DNA of 64,000 nucleotides from Sulfuritalea sp. (GTDB lineage Bacteria; Pseudomonadota; Gammaproteobacteria; Burkholderiales; Rhodocyclaceae). The stretch spans positions 1 to 64,000 of the forward strand of contig JALHPU010000001.1 of NCBI GenBank assembly GCA_022842325.1. Direction: 5' to 3'. Position numbers and translations under genes: made by a program. The notes beneath the pieces are model-generated. The model was not told the origin of the DNA and ran no database searches. It saw only the letters and a list, made by a program, of their open reading frames with translations. The first letter of the stretch is position 1, and each line of letters starts with the position of its first letter. Positions 31,908 to 44,100 of the stretch are shown here, piece after piece.

Positions 31908-32756
31908 TCAGCGAAAAACAAAATTGTGGGTCAACAACTGGCAGCGGCCTGCAACAACATCAGCCACGGTCTTCATCGTTATTTCTTCCGCTAACTCATT
32001 CGCTGTAAACGCCCTATAGTTCCTAGCTAGAAACGTCTGGAAGGTCTGCTCAAAATAAGGATTTATAACTGTACCTGCTGGCTGATGTTCCGTAGTAGTT
32101 ATCTCCATCATCCATATAGGGCGTGGTTCATTTATCAGGGTTTGTGTAGCCCCTTGCAGCATCATAAATTCGGCCCCCTCGATATCAACCAAAATTAGCG
32201 CCTTCTTACCGCGCAAACTCTCGCCGAGCACCCGATCAAGACTCAGTACGGGCACCTGCGTCACATAGCTCTCTGGGATGGCTGCCCACCCCTTAAGTAA
32301 CGAGGCGCCAGTTCCGCCACCCCAGATTTCCAGAATATCGGTATGATCAGCAAGCGCAATAGGAAATATCTCTGCCTCCGTTGCCCAATCATTATTGCGA
32401 ATGTTCTTGAGCAGGTAGTGCAGATTTCGCGCAATTGGTTCTATCGCGATTACTGGCTTTCCCAAACTAAGCGCGTGACAACAGTAGTACCCGACATTGG
32501 CGCCGACATTGACTAGGACATCCACATCGGCCAGCAATCGACGAACAACGTTAGTCTCTTCCGGTTCGAAGCTACCCTGCGCCATGGAATCACTACCGGA
32601 AAAAGTAAATCCCCATGGGGTCTTGCTGGGCGGATGGCGTTGGTCTAAGAAATCACGCGTGTTACGATAAAAAAGTGCTAACGTAGGAAAATATAGCTCA
32701 ACGATAGATTTTAGATTATTTTTTATCATTAGATATTTACCGTAGGAGCCAAACAA
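31908..32756 (-). CDS. FkbM-family methyltransferase
   Basis: A 282-residue FkbM-type O-methyltransferase. VDVLVNVGANVGYYCC is the SAM motif I, VIAIEPIARNLHYLLKNI follows, and KALILVDIEGAEFMMLQGA is the FkbM signature with the Asp-Ile-Glu-Gly motif. FkbM proteins methylate hydroxyls on sugars or polyketides. An alternative start at 32729 removes nine residues. AT-rich like its neighbours. Confidence 0.85.
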   Translation of the reverse strand: MFGSYGKYLMIKNNLKSIVELYFPTLALFYRNTRDFLDQRHPPSKTPWGFTFSGSDSMAQGSFEPEETNVVRRLLADVDVLVNVGANVGYYCCHALSLGKPVIAIEPIARNLHYLLKNIRNNDWATEAEIFPIALADHTDILEIWGGGTGASLLKGWAAIPESYVTQVPVLSLDRVLGESLRGKKALILVDIEGAEFMMLQGATQTLINEPRPIWMMEITTTEHQPAGTVINPYFEQTFQTFLARNYRAFTANELAEEITMKTVADVVAGRCQLLTHNFVFR

Positions 32757-32826
32757 TGTAAGTCAATCAAGAATAATTGGAGCATGTTAAATTTTATATA
32801 AGATGGTTTTAATTTTACTTGCGCCA

Positions 32827-34104
32827 TTAATGCTTAACTCGGCGACTCAGCATTGCCATCCAAAAAAAATAGGTGACTGAAAACGCGACAAGTGCGCCTA
32901 CAACCCCTTGTATGCCAGCAAAAATAGCCCCCACGACATTGAGGATGAGGCCGATTAGGGCAGTAACAATCTTTGCCTTGGTCATAGCTGATGACTTCAT
33001 TTCGCTCAAAAGTTTCAACGCGAGCAATTGTCCAGCGGCAAAAATACCCCCCGCCAACACGACCCATGGCAACAAATAGGAACTGCCGCGATATTCCTGT
33101 GCAACCAGTAACCCAAACAACCATTCATGGGCTGCAGATGTGATCGCAAAGCCAACTAGGGTGGCCGCAAGAGAAATGTACGTCATTCCCCAGCTCAGCC
33201 GGTGGACATTGGCATTACGCGCGTGATCCGTCGCATCGCCAGCGCGCTGATACAAAATGGGCCCAAGAAAGTTCGTAGCCATGGCGGTGATCAGGGCGAT
33301 GGGACTGTAACCTAGCTGAAACAGAACGGCATACTGCCCCACTTGCTCTCCAGTTGCAAAGGCCTGAAGAGCCCATCGATCCGACACCAGTTGTAGCCAG
33401 GTGAAGCCGCCAAAGATGGAGAAGGGCAACGAATAGGACCACATTTGATGGATCCACTGCTGGCGATCGGAGATAACGGGCTGCTGCCGAGAGAGAGTGC
33501 CACGCAAAAAGATAAGCTGGGAAAATGTGATCAGTAATAAAGACAAAGCGTACCCGATCACGACGGCCAAACTGGTTGCACCTAAGCATGCGATAGTACC
33601 TAATGCGAGCAGGATTTTCAGCCATGCATCCAGCCCGCTATGAAACGCAACTATCGCCCTTTGCCGAGCGGCATTTTGAATGCCACTGCAAGCGCCGTTA
33701 TACCCGGTCAACACCGCCAAAACTAACGCCGCAGCAACAAGCCCGATCCAATGTGAATACCCGAGCCACAACAGACCCGCAATGATAATCAACCCGACAA
33801 GTGCAACGACGAGTGTGGCCCAGACCAGCAACTGACGAGTGGCATAGAGGTAACCTTCAAGGTCGTGCTTTTCTGTAGCGATAGGGTAAAAGCGATTAAT
33901 GGCATTACCGATACCACCCGTCACCATCTGATTCACCAAACTCGCAACGGTGAGCCCTAGAGCGAGTTGGCCATAGTGCTCAGGGTCGAGGTACTCTGTC
34001 AACACGCGCACCAGCAATAATGCTCCAGCTACCGTGACGATCTGCCCGATGACAATCCAACTGCCCTCTTTCGCTAGACGAATGTAGCGCTCGCGAATCA
34101 CCAT
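32827..34104 (-). CDS. Wzx-like polysaccharide flippase
   Basis: A 425-residue polysaccharide transporter (PST/MATE-like) with about 12 hydrophobic segments. The N-terminus ERYIRLAKEGSWIVIGQIVTVAGALLLVRVLTEYLDPEHYG (representative residues only) follows the Wzx pattern. It flips lipid-linked repeat units to the periplasm. The start codon follows the stop of the decayed nucleotide-sugar dehydrogenase without a gap (TAAATG junction), so the two genes were once in one operon. Confidence 0.85.
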   Translation of the reverse strand: MVIRERYIRLAKEGSWIVIGQIVTVAGALLLVRVLTEYLDPEHYGQLALGLTVASLVNQMVTGGIGNAINRFYPIATEKHDLEGYLYATRQLLVWATLVVALVGLIIIAGLLWLGYSHWIGLVAAALVLAVLTGYNGACSGIQNAARQRAIVAFHSGLDAWLKILLALGTIACLGATSLAVVIGYALSLLLITFSQLIFLRGTLSRQQPVISDRQQWIHQMWSYSLPFSIFGGFTWLQLVSDRWALQAFATGEQVGQYAVLFQLGYSPIALITAMATNFLGPILYQRAGDATDHARNANVHRLSWGMTYISLAATLVGFAITSAAHEWLFGLLVAQEYRGSSYLLPWVVLAGGIFAAGQLLALKLLSEMKSSAMTKAKIVTALIGLILNVVGAIFAGIQGVVGALVAFSVTYFFWMAMLSRRVKH

Positions 34105-34690
34105 TTATAGCAGTCCGTCCGACTCAATCTTCCCCACCAGCGACTTAGCGTCATAGAGCACGTGCGCCGGCTTGCCGACGGCATTGATACCAGCACCGCG
34201 CAGTTGTGGGAATTTCAAATGCGCAATAGCCACAATCAATGCGACGTAGGTATTGGCCTGTGGTTTGCCCGCCAGCAGCGTAACTCCGTACTCGCGCTCT
34301 GCCGTGGCGATGTCGATCCACCGATCGTAGATGTCGAAGCGGGCATGACATCTGGTGAGTTTGTGCACGAAGACCATGACGTGGAAATTGCTCAAGTCCT
34401 GCTAACCCGCCTTGAAAGCCAGGTAGAGGAAGAGGATTCTGGAGTTGGCGACCTGCATCAGGCGCAGGGTCATGAGTTTGACGATATCGTCGGGACATAG
34501 CCGCCCATGCTGTCGTTGATCCTGCGGCCAGCGAGAATGCCGGCGGTATAGTTGCCGATCTCCTGCTCCTTGTGCGTGAGGTAGTAAAGATCGACCCCGA
34601 TACCGAGGCAACCGACCCGGCCGCAGAGTAAGATCAGGAAACTCCATACGCCGACGGCTGCTTCGACAATGTCGATCGGATGCAATGGGG
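34105..34690 (-). pseudogene. Decayed 3' part of a nucleotide-sugar dehydrogenase (TviB-like)
   Basis: Two frames carry recognisable parts of the C-terminal half of the intact tviB at 57855-59135. One (34470-34685) has GVDLYYLTHKEQEIGNY and [15 protein letters not shown]. Another (34105-34395) has FDIYDRWIDIATAEREYGVT, KPQANTYVALIVAIAH and GKPAHVLYDAKSLVG. Frameshifts and lost residues separate them; the N-terminal NAD-binding half is gone. The 3' end abuts wzx. Confidence 0.92.
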
Positions 34691-34739
34691 ATGTATGTAG
34701 GCAGGAGCATGCGTCGCCTATGCTAATCGACTTTGATCG

Positions 34740-35084
34740 AATAGTGGAAGCAACTGTATTCTACATCCGGAGGGAATTGCACAGGAAATCCGGGGCGCCT
34801 TGGTCGCCTACAACCTGGTTCGCCTTGAAATGGCCAAGGCCGCGATTCAGGCCAAGGTCGAACCAACGGATATGAGTTTCTTGCGCGCCTTGCACATCTT
34901 GCAGAACGAGATGATCTGGGCCATTGGCATGGCCCCGGGCGGGTTGCCTGCCCATCTGATGCGCTTGCGCACTCAACTTCAATTCGCCATCGTGGAAAAA
35001 AGACGGGGGCGTCAATGCCCCCGTCTCGTTAAAGCCCTTCCAAACCGCTATGCCGCCCTTTACCTCAAGAAAAACCCTAATTGA
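34740..35084 (+). mobile_element. IS4-family transposase, C-terminal remnant
   Basis: About 110 codons in one frame: HPEGIAQEIRGALVAYNLVRLE, EPTDMSFLRALHILQNEM, ending QCPRLVKALPNRYA. This is the conserved C-terminal part of IS4-family DDE transposases. The catalytic residues lie outside it, so it is inactive. No terminal repeats or target duplications were found. Confidence 0.8.
34996..35025 (-). terminator. Rho-independent terminator of the giant adhesin gene
   Basis: Minus strand: a perfect 9-bp stem GACGGGGGC/GCCCCCGTC with an ATTGAC loop is followed by T6. It lies about 170 bases past the adhesin stop, within the IS4 remnant (coding strand plus). Confidence 0.82.
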
Positions 35085-35193
35085 ACGGCATTAGCTTATC
35101 GGCTGTCTTTTTCCGATCGACAACCCTCGATTAAATAGAACCTACTCAAAAATGCGTCCGGAGAAGGCGGCCTACCTCTTACCCGGACGATCA

Positions 35194-38100
35194 TCACACA
35201 ATCATCCAAGCTGCCGGTACTGTGGCCAGGGCGCCGCCTCCGATAATGTTGGCACCATCCATCTGGAAGATGTAGTTCTCCCCTGAAGCAGCGTTACGCC
35301 AGAATATGTCACTCTTACCATCACCGTTGTAATCGCCCTTGGCATCGGCGACCGTCCAAGCCGTTGGTACTGTGGCCAGAGCGCCGCCTCCTATAATGTT
35401 GGCCCCATCCATCTGGAAGATGTAGTTCTCCCCTGTAGTACCGTTACGCCACAGGATGTCGTTCTTGCTGTCACCGTTGTAGTCGCCAGTCCCCGCGACC
35501 ACCCAAGCCGTTGGTACTGTGGCCAGGGCGCCGCCTCCGATAATGTTGGCACCATCCATCTGGAAGATGTAGTTCTCCCCTGAAGCAGCGTTACGCCAGA
35601 ATATGTCACTCTTACCATCACCGTTGTAATCGCCCTTGGCATCGGCGACCGTCCAAGCCGTTGGTACTGTGGCCAGAGCGCCGCCTCCTATAATGTTGGC
35701 CCCATCCATCTGGAAGATGTAGTTCTCCCCTGTAGTACCGTTACGCCACAGGATGTCGTTCTTGCTGTCACCGTTGTAGTCGCCAGTCCCCGCGACCACC
35801 CAAGCCGTTGGTACTGTGGCCAGGGCGCCGCCTCCGATAATGTTGGCACCATCCATGTGGAAGATGTAGTTCTCCCCTGAAGCAGCGTTACGCCAGAATA
35901 TGTCACTCTTACCATCACCGTTATAGTCGTTGCCGAGCGGCTTCTTCCCAAGATTCACCAGCCCATCCGCAAACTGGATCGTCTCAATCCCATACAACGT
36001 ATCCACCCCGTCATCGCCGTTCGCCGCATTGTTGTCGGTTACGGTGTAGAAGCCGCCGGGGTCCCTGAGCACGGTGTACTCGCTCTTCAGTCCCGAGAAC
36101 TGCGCCGTATCCTTGCCCTGGCCGCCGGTCAGGGTGTCGTTGCCGCTCAGGCCCTGGAGGAAGTTGTCGAAGGCATCGCCGGTGAGGGTGTCGTTGAACT
36201 GCGAGCCGGTGATGTTCTCGATGTTGCTGATGCTGTCGGTGCCGAGCCAGTGGTCGATGACGGTCGCCGCGCCGCTCGATAGTGTCACCGTTACGGCGCT
36301 GAGGTTGCTGGAATAGCTGACGCGGTCGTTGCCCAGGCCGCCATCCATGCTGTCGTCGCCGGCCATGCCTTCGAAGGTCTGGTCGCCGATGCCGCCGAGC
36401 ATGGTGTCGTTGTAGTCGGAACCGCGCACGGCTTCGATGTTGCTGAAGGTGTCGGTGCCGACGGCGACGCCGACGAAGCCGCCGTCGGTGGCGGTGCCGC
36501 TGCCGATGATGCTGTTGCTGAAGGTGACCGTTACCGGGGCGATCGAGCCGTCGTAGCGGATGGTGTCAAAGCCGAGGCCGCCGTCGATGGCGTCGTCGCC
36601 GCCGCGGCCTTCGAAGGCGTTGTTGCCGCCGTTGCCGGTGAGGACGTCGGCGGACATCGAGGCGCGCACCTGCTCGATGCTGATCAGGGTGTCGGTGCCG
36701 CCGTAGCCGTCAGAGGCGAGGTTGGTGGTGAAGTTCACATTCACCGCGCCGCCGTTGTAGGTGACGCGGTCGGTGCCCATGCCGCCGTTGATGGTGTCGT
36801 TGCCGCCCAGGCCTTCGAAGTTTTCGAAGTAGCCGGTGGCGATGATCTGCGAGCTGGTGCTGCCGCCGGTGAGGGTGTCGGCGAAGTTGGTGCCGATGAC
36901 GCTGTCGATATTCAACAGGGTGTCGGTGTTGCCCCAGGGATCGGTGGCGTGGTTGGTGAGGGCACCGAGGTTTACGCTGACCGCGCCCGGCGAGTTGACG
37001 TAGGTGACTTGCGCGAAGTGGGTCGGGGCGTTGGTGCCGCCGTCGATGGTGTCGTTGCCGCCCATGCCTTCGAAGGTTTCGGCCTGGTAGGTGCGCAGGT
37101 AGGGGTTGATGTTGGCGGCGTTGCCGGTGAGGGTGTCGGCGAAGTGCGAGCCCTGGATGCTTTCGATGCCGGTCAGGGTGTCGTTGGTGCCCCACTGGTC
37201 GGTGGCGGTGCCGGCGCCGAGGGCGCCGCTCATGGTCACCGTAACGCCAGCGCCGACTGGTCCGAATACGTAGCTGGCGCGGTCGTAGCCGGTGCCGCCG
37301 TCGATGGTGTCGTTGCCCATCATGCCGATGAAGGAGTCGTTGCCGCTGCCGCCGGTGAGGGTGTCGGCAAAGTCGGAGGCGTAGATTTCCTCGATGTTGA
37401 TGAGGGTGTCGGTGCCGCCGAAGCCATCGAGGACGGTGCCGCTGCCATTGCTGGTGAAGGTGGCGTTGATGGCGCCGGTGGAGCGACTGTAGCGGGCCTG
37501 GTCGAAGCCGAAGCCGCCGTTGATGGTGTCGTGGCCGCCCATGCCTTCGATGCCGTTGTTGGCACTGCTGCCGGTGAGGCTGTCGGCGAACATCGAGCCG
37601 CGGATCTGTTCGATGTTGATCAGGGTATCGGTGGTGTTGCCCATCATGCCGCCGGTTTCGACGGCGGTGCCGTTGAAGCCGTTGCCGCCGTTCTGGTCGG
37701 TGTCGAGGGTGACAGTGACGGACCCCATGTTGTTTTCGTAGCTGACGCGATCGGCGCCGCTGCCGCCGTCGATGGTGTCATTGCCCATGCCGCCTTCGAA
37801 GCTTTCGAAGAGCAGCGTGGAGAGCATGACCGAGCTGTCGCCGCCGCCGGTGAGGACGTCGTTGAAGCTGCTGCCGATGATGCCGTCGATATTGGACAAG
37901 GTGTCGGTGCCGCCCATGCCGTCGGCGGCGGTGCCGGTGGCCAGGTTCACATTCACCGGCCCGTGGGCCGCGGCATAGCTGACGAAGACGAAGGAGGACG
38001 GTGCGTTGCTGCCGCCGTCGATGGTGTCGTAGCCGGAGAGGCCTTCGAAGGTCGTTGGGGTGTCGGCCAGGGTGAAGCTCAGCAGTTGCGCGTCGTTACC

Positions 38101-41100
38101 GGTCAGCGTGTCGGCGCTGTGCGTGCCGACGATGTGTTCGACATTGAGGATGGTGTCGGTGTCGCTGCCCATCGTCGCGGTGCCGGCGACCAGGTCGACG
38201 CTGACGCCACTGCCGTTGCTGTCTTGCGAGTAATCGATACGGTCGCGGCCGGTGCCGCCATCGATGTAGTCGCTGCCCTGCCCGCCGGTGAGGCTGTCGT
38301 TGCCGGCGCCGCCGAGCAGGGTGTCGTTGCCGTCCCAGCCGACGAGCTGGTTGTTGCCGGCGTCGCCGGTGATGTGGTCGGCGACGTCGGAGCCTTCGAC
38401 GTTTTCGATGCCGCTGACGGTAAAGCTGGAGTTGAAGCCGGTGTTGAGCGCGTCGTGGGTGATCGAGCCGGTGCCGGCAAGGTCGACCGTGTATTGGACG
38501 ATGGTGCCGCCCATGGGATCGGCATCGAGGCCGAGCCAGTCGTTGCCGTCGCCGCCGATGAAGACGTCGGTTCCGGATGAGCCCGGGGTGGACTGGCGTT
38601 GCACGGTGACCAGGAAGTCGTCGCCGGCGCCGCCGTTCAGCGTGTCGCTGCCGCCGATGCTGACCAGGACGTCGTTGCCGGCGCCGCCGTTCAGGGCCGT
38701 ATTGACGTTGTCGTCGTTGATGCCCGTGGTGTCGTCGCCGAGCTTGAGGAAGGAGCCATTGGCGAAGCTGAAATGGCTGCTGGACAGCTTGAACATATTG
38801 GCGGGATTATCGCCGGGCGTGAACAGCAGCGAGATCTGCTTGGCCGGCTGCCCGGTGAACTCGTTCCATTGCGTGAATTGCACACCGCGGCCGACATCGG
38901 GGCCGTCTTCGATGGGCGTGAAATCGATGTCGGTGGCGGAGAGGCCCGCGTCGAAGACCAGGAAGTCTACGGTCGGATCGAAGTCGAAGGCCGCGCCGTC
39001 GGGCAGTTGCGACCAGTAGTAGGTGATGGCGTTGAGCTGCGGCCCACCGACGTCGAAGGTAAACTGCTCGACGCCGGAAACGGTATCGGTGCCGTCGGCC
39101 CCGGCCACGGTGAAGTTGCCGCCGCCGTTGTCGGTAATGGTGTAGCTGAGTATGTCGCCGCTGAAATGCGCGGTGTCGAAACCGAAACCGCCGTTGATGG
39201 TGTCGTTGCCAAGGCCGCCGGTCAGGGTGTCGTTGCCGCCCTGACCCTGAAGCAGGTTGTTGCCGCCATCGCCGGCCAGGTAGTCGTCGAAATGCGAGCC
39301 GGTGACGTTCTCGATGTTGTAGAAGCTGTCGGTGCCGCCCCAGTGGTCGATGCCGCCGCCCGAACCGCCGAACAAGGCGACGCCGACGCCACTGAGGGAA
39401 CTGGCGTAGCTGATGGTGTCGCTGCCTGCTCCGCCGTCGATGAAATCGTCGCCGGCCATGCCTTCGAAGGTCTCGTTGCCGATGCCGCCCTGCATGCTGT
39501 CGTTGAATTCCGAACCGCGCACGGACTCGATGCCGGTGAACATGTCCACGCCGCCGCCGATGCCGGCGAAGCCGCCGTCATAGGCGCCACCTTCGCCGGC
39601 GACATCGTTGCTGAACATGACTTGCACGGCGGAGGCCGACTGGTCGAAGCGAATGGTGTCGAAGCCCGCGCCGCCGTGGATCATGTCGTTGCCGCCGCGG
39701 CCTTCGAAGGCGTTGTTGCCGCTGTTGCCGGTCAGCACGTCGTTGAAGTTGGAGCCGCGGATCTGCTCGATGTTGATCAGGACATCGTTGCCGGCGGCGC
39801 CGGTGGCCATGCCGGCCATGAAGCCTTCACCGAGGGTGACCGTGACGGAGCCGTTGGCGCCGGCGTAGCTGACGCGATCGGTGCCGCTGCCGCCGTCGAT
39901 GGTGTCGTTGCCAAGACCGCCGTCGAACTGTTCGAACAGGTTGCTGGAGACGATGAAGGCGCTGCGGCTGCCGCCGGTGATGGAGTCGTTTCCGGCGCTG
40001 CCGATGATGCCGTCGATGTTGCGCAACTGGTCCTGGCTGGTGCCGGCGCCGAAGCCGTCCGAGGCCCAGCCCTGGGCCAGATTGACCTGGATCGGGCCGG
40101 TGGAACTGGAATAGGAGGCAAGTGCGAAGCTGGAGGGTGCGCTGGTGCCGCCATCGATGGTATCGGCGCCTTCACGGCCTTCGAAGACCTGAGTGCGGTC
40201 GCTGCTGAGGAACTGGCTGAATACGCCGGGGTCGCCGGTGAGGGAATCGGCGTAGGCGGAACCGACCACGGTCTCGAAATTTGTGACCATGTCGATATTG
40301 CCGAAGGTATCGGTGGCCGTGCCGGCGCCGAGATCGACCATGACGCCATAGATCAGGTCGCCGGAGCCGGTGCTGCGGTAGCTCAGGGTGTCGTTGCCGT
40401 CACCGCCGTCGAGGGTGTCGTTGCCGTCGCCGCCGAAGACGAGGTCGTTGCCGCGGCCGGCGTCGATGACGTTGACGCCACTGCTGCCGACCAGGTAGTC
40501 GTTGTAGATGGAGCCGGTGATGTTCTCGAAGCTGGCGAGGATGTCGGTGCCGCCCCAGCCGTCGAGGGCGCGGTCGGCGCCCAGCGCGCCGATGGAGAAG
40601 CCCTGCCACGAGGTGCCGCCGCCGAGCGCGCCGGCGGAAAGGTTGACCGCGACGCCAAAGCCGTCGCCGTTACTGTCGTAGTCGCCGTCGTAGCTGACGG
40701 TATCGATGTCGTCGCCGCCGGTCAGGCTGTCATCGCCCTGGCGGCCCTGGAACATCTGGTTGCCGGCGCCGCCGGTGATGGTGTCGTTGTGGTTGGAGCC
40801 GACGATGGCTTCGACATCCCAGAGGAAATCGGTGTAGCCCATGCCGTCGCTGCCGCCGCCGTTACCGCTGGTCAGCGAGACGCTGATGCCGGCGTTGGAA
40901 TTGCGGTACAGGGCCACGTCAAAGCCGCTGCCACCGATGATGCTGTCGTCGCCGGAGCCGCCGTTGAAGAGTTCGCGGTAGTCGGACACGGCATTGCCGC
41001 CGGTCAGGGTGTCGTTGCCGAAACCGCCCCAGAGGGCGTTGATGCCGCCGACGAGGGTGTCTTCGCCGACCTGGTTGCCGCCCGCGCCGACAGTGACGAT

Positions 41101-44100
41101 CCCGGTCGCGAGGTTGGCGGTGACTGCGGTGCTGGATCCGTCGTAGCGCGCCCAGTTGTATTCGTAGTCATCGGCGTCCATCACGCCGTTGCTGTTGAGG
41201 TCGACCCAGCCGCCATCGATACGGTCATTGCCGGCGCCGCCCTGGAACCATTCGGTCTTGATGCCGCGGAAATCGGTGCTGTCGCTGCCGCCGGTCAGGG
41301 TGTCGCCAAAGTTGCTTCCAAACACGCCGTCGATGTTGATCAGGGTATCGGTCCCGGATTGGATACCGCCCGTCACGGTATCGGTGTCGATGCTGTCGAT
41401 TGCGATTCCGGTCCCCAGGTTGACAATGACGCCGGCAGCAACGGTGGTGGCACTGAACCCCGCCCAGTCGGTATCGATGCTGTCACCGACGGTACCACCG
41501 TCGAGCGTGTCGTTGCCAGTCAGCCCGTTGAGCAAATCGCTACCGGCGCCGCCGTTCAGGGAATTACCCTGGCCGTTGCCAATGATCCAGTCGTTGTAAG
41601 CGGAGCCGATCACGTTCTCGATGTCGAACGCGCTTCCGAGATTGTCCGTATTACCCCAGCCGTCCACAGCCCGCTGCGATGCCACCGGGCCAAAGTTGAC
41701 GCCCTGCCATGAGTTGGTTTGGGAGGCTCCCGACAAGTTGACCACGACGCCCAGGGCATTGCCATCGGCATTGGCATCGCCGGAATAATCCAGGGTATCG
41801 ACATTGGCACCGCCGATGAGCGTGTCGGCGCCGTTGCCGCCGACCAGGGTGTCGTTGCCGCCGCCGCCGGAGAGGCTGTCGGCGCCGTCGATACCGACCA
41901 GACGGTTGGCGTTGGCGTCGCCGGTGATGATGTCATTGCCATCCGAGCCTTCGACGTTTTCGATGCCGGAGAGCGTGAAGCTGGATGAATTCGCACCCGC
42001 CGAGATCGCCTGCGCGCCGACTGCGAGATTGCTCAGATCGACGGTGTAGCCGACCAAGCCTTGAACCGATTCAAGGGCCAAGGTATCGTTGCCGGCGCCG
42101 CCGTTGAAGACGTCGGTACCGGAACCGCCAAGCTGGCCGCCCGCGGCACCGATGGTGACGAGCACGTCGTCGCCGTCGCCGCCATTGAGGGTGTTGCTGG
42201 CGCCAAAGCTGACCATGAGGTCGGAGGTGGCGCTGCCGTCGTGGATGTCGCTGCCGAGGTCATCGGCAACGGTGCCACTGGTGCCGTCGCCAACGATCAG
42301 CAGCGAGCCGCTGGCGAAGCGGACCATGTCGGCGGCGATCTTGTAGGGATTGGTTCCGTCGGGCACGCCCGGGGTGAACACCAGAGTGACCGTCTTGACC
42401 ACGCTGCGGCTGACCGGGTCGAGCTGTTCGAGGAAGACGCCTTGCTGATCGCCGGAAAGTCCGAAGCGGAAATTCGTTGCGACCATGCCGGGGTCATTGA
42501 CATTGAGGATATCGACCAGCGGATTGAAATTGACCGCGGCGCCGTTGCCGAGACCTTCGTAATCGATGGTGTTCCCGGTCAGGTTCAGCGTGCCGCCGTT
42601 GTAGTTGCCGGTACCATAAAACTGGACTTGCTCGATGCCGATCAGGGTATCCGTGCCTTCGGGACCGACAAGTGTGTAGCTGCCGTCACCGGAACGGGTG
42701 ATCGTGTTGTTCGCAAGGTAGTCGCTGAACTGGAGGAGGTCGAAGCCGGCGCCGCCGATGTAGGTGTCATTGCCAAGGTCGCCCGACATGGTGTCGTTGC
42801 CATCGAGGCCGGAGAGGACGTTGTTGTTCACATCGCCCCGCAGAATGTCGGCGAAGTTCGATCCGGTGGCATTGTCGATGTTTCTCAGGGCATCGTCGCC
42901 AAAAGCGTATCCAGCGCCTGTCCAGTACTCCCAACCGTCGTTGGAGGCGCGTCCGGTGTAACCCGACAGGGCATTCCCCCCCGCGTCAAGCTGAACGACA
43001 ACACCGCTCTGCGAACTGGCGTAGGACACCGTGTCAATGCCGGCGCCGCCATCGATGCTGTCGGAACCGCCCATGCCCTCGAAGCTGTTGTCGTTGGCAT
43101 CGCCGGTCAGGCTGTCGCCTTGCTGGCTGCCCTGAACTGCCTCGAAGTTGAGCAGGTTGGGGCTTCCCAGCTGAATGGTTACGGCTTGCTGAAACTGAAA
43201 ACTGACGGTATCGAAGCCGTCGCCACCGTCGAGGGTGTCGACGCCGGTTTCGGCGCCACGGCCGTCGATGAAGTTGTCATGAATGTTGCCGGTGAGGGTG
43301 TCGGCGAAGCGCGTGCCAGCCAGGTTCTCGATGTCGATCAGGGTATCGGTACCGAGGCCATTCAAGGCGCTGTCGACCACGGTGGCTGCGCCGAAGTCGT
43401 CCAGGACCACGCTAATGCCGGACATCGCGTGTTCGAAATCCGCCGTGTCAATACCGGCGCCGCCATTCAAGGTATCGTCGCCCCGGTCGGCCTTCAGCAG
43501 GTCGTTGCCGTCGCCGCCGGAAAGGCTGTCGTTGCCCGCGACGATGGTCGTGTACTCAGCGTTGTACCAGTTGAGCTCATCGCCCTGGAGCCGGTCATCG
43601 CCAGCGCCACCGGAGATGGTTTCGGTCCCTGCCCCGCCTTGCATCTCGTCGTTGCCGTTGCCGCCGGTCAGGACGTCATCGCCGTCACCGGCCGAGACCC
43701 AGATGCCGCCGTCGCTACCGACAAAGCTGTCGTTGCCGCCGGCCAGGAAAACCTGCATCCACCGGGTGCCGGAAAGGTTGACCGTGTCGGCAAAATTGGT
43801 TGCCACGATGCCGTCGATATCGATCAGGGTGTCGGTGCCGCCATGGCCGTCCAGCACCGTGCCGCTGCCATCGACGAGGTTTGCCGTAATGCCGGGGCTG
43901 CCGGGATAGCTGATGGCAGAATCGTTGTACGACGAGTAAAAGGCCTGGTCCTGGTTGAACGGGTCATTGTCGCCGCCATTCAGCGTGTCGTTGCCCTCGC
44001 CGCCGATGAGCGTGGCTCCGCCCGGCATAAAGCCACCGGCCTCCCCGCCATTGAGGCTGTCATTGCCGGTATTGCCATAGAGGGTGGCATTGCCATGGGC

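Noticed and set aside
38599-41712. 1037-codon open frame on the plus strand
   Set aside because: Entirely antisense to the RTX adhesin gene, with valine/alanine-rich composition expected from the reverse of GGNDTL-type codons; no domain is visible.
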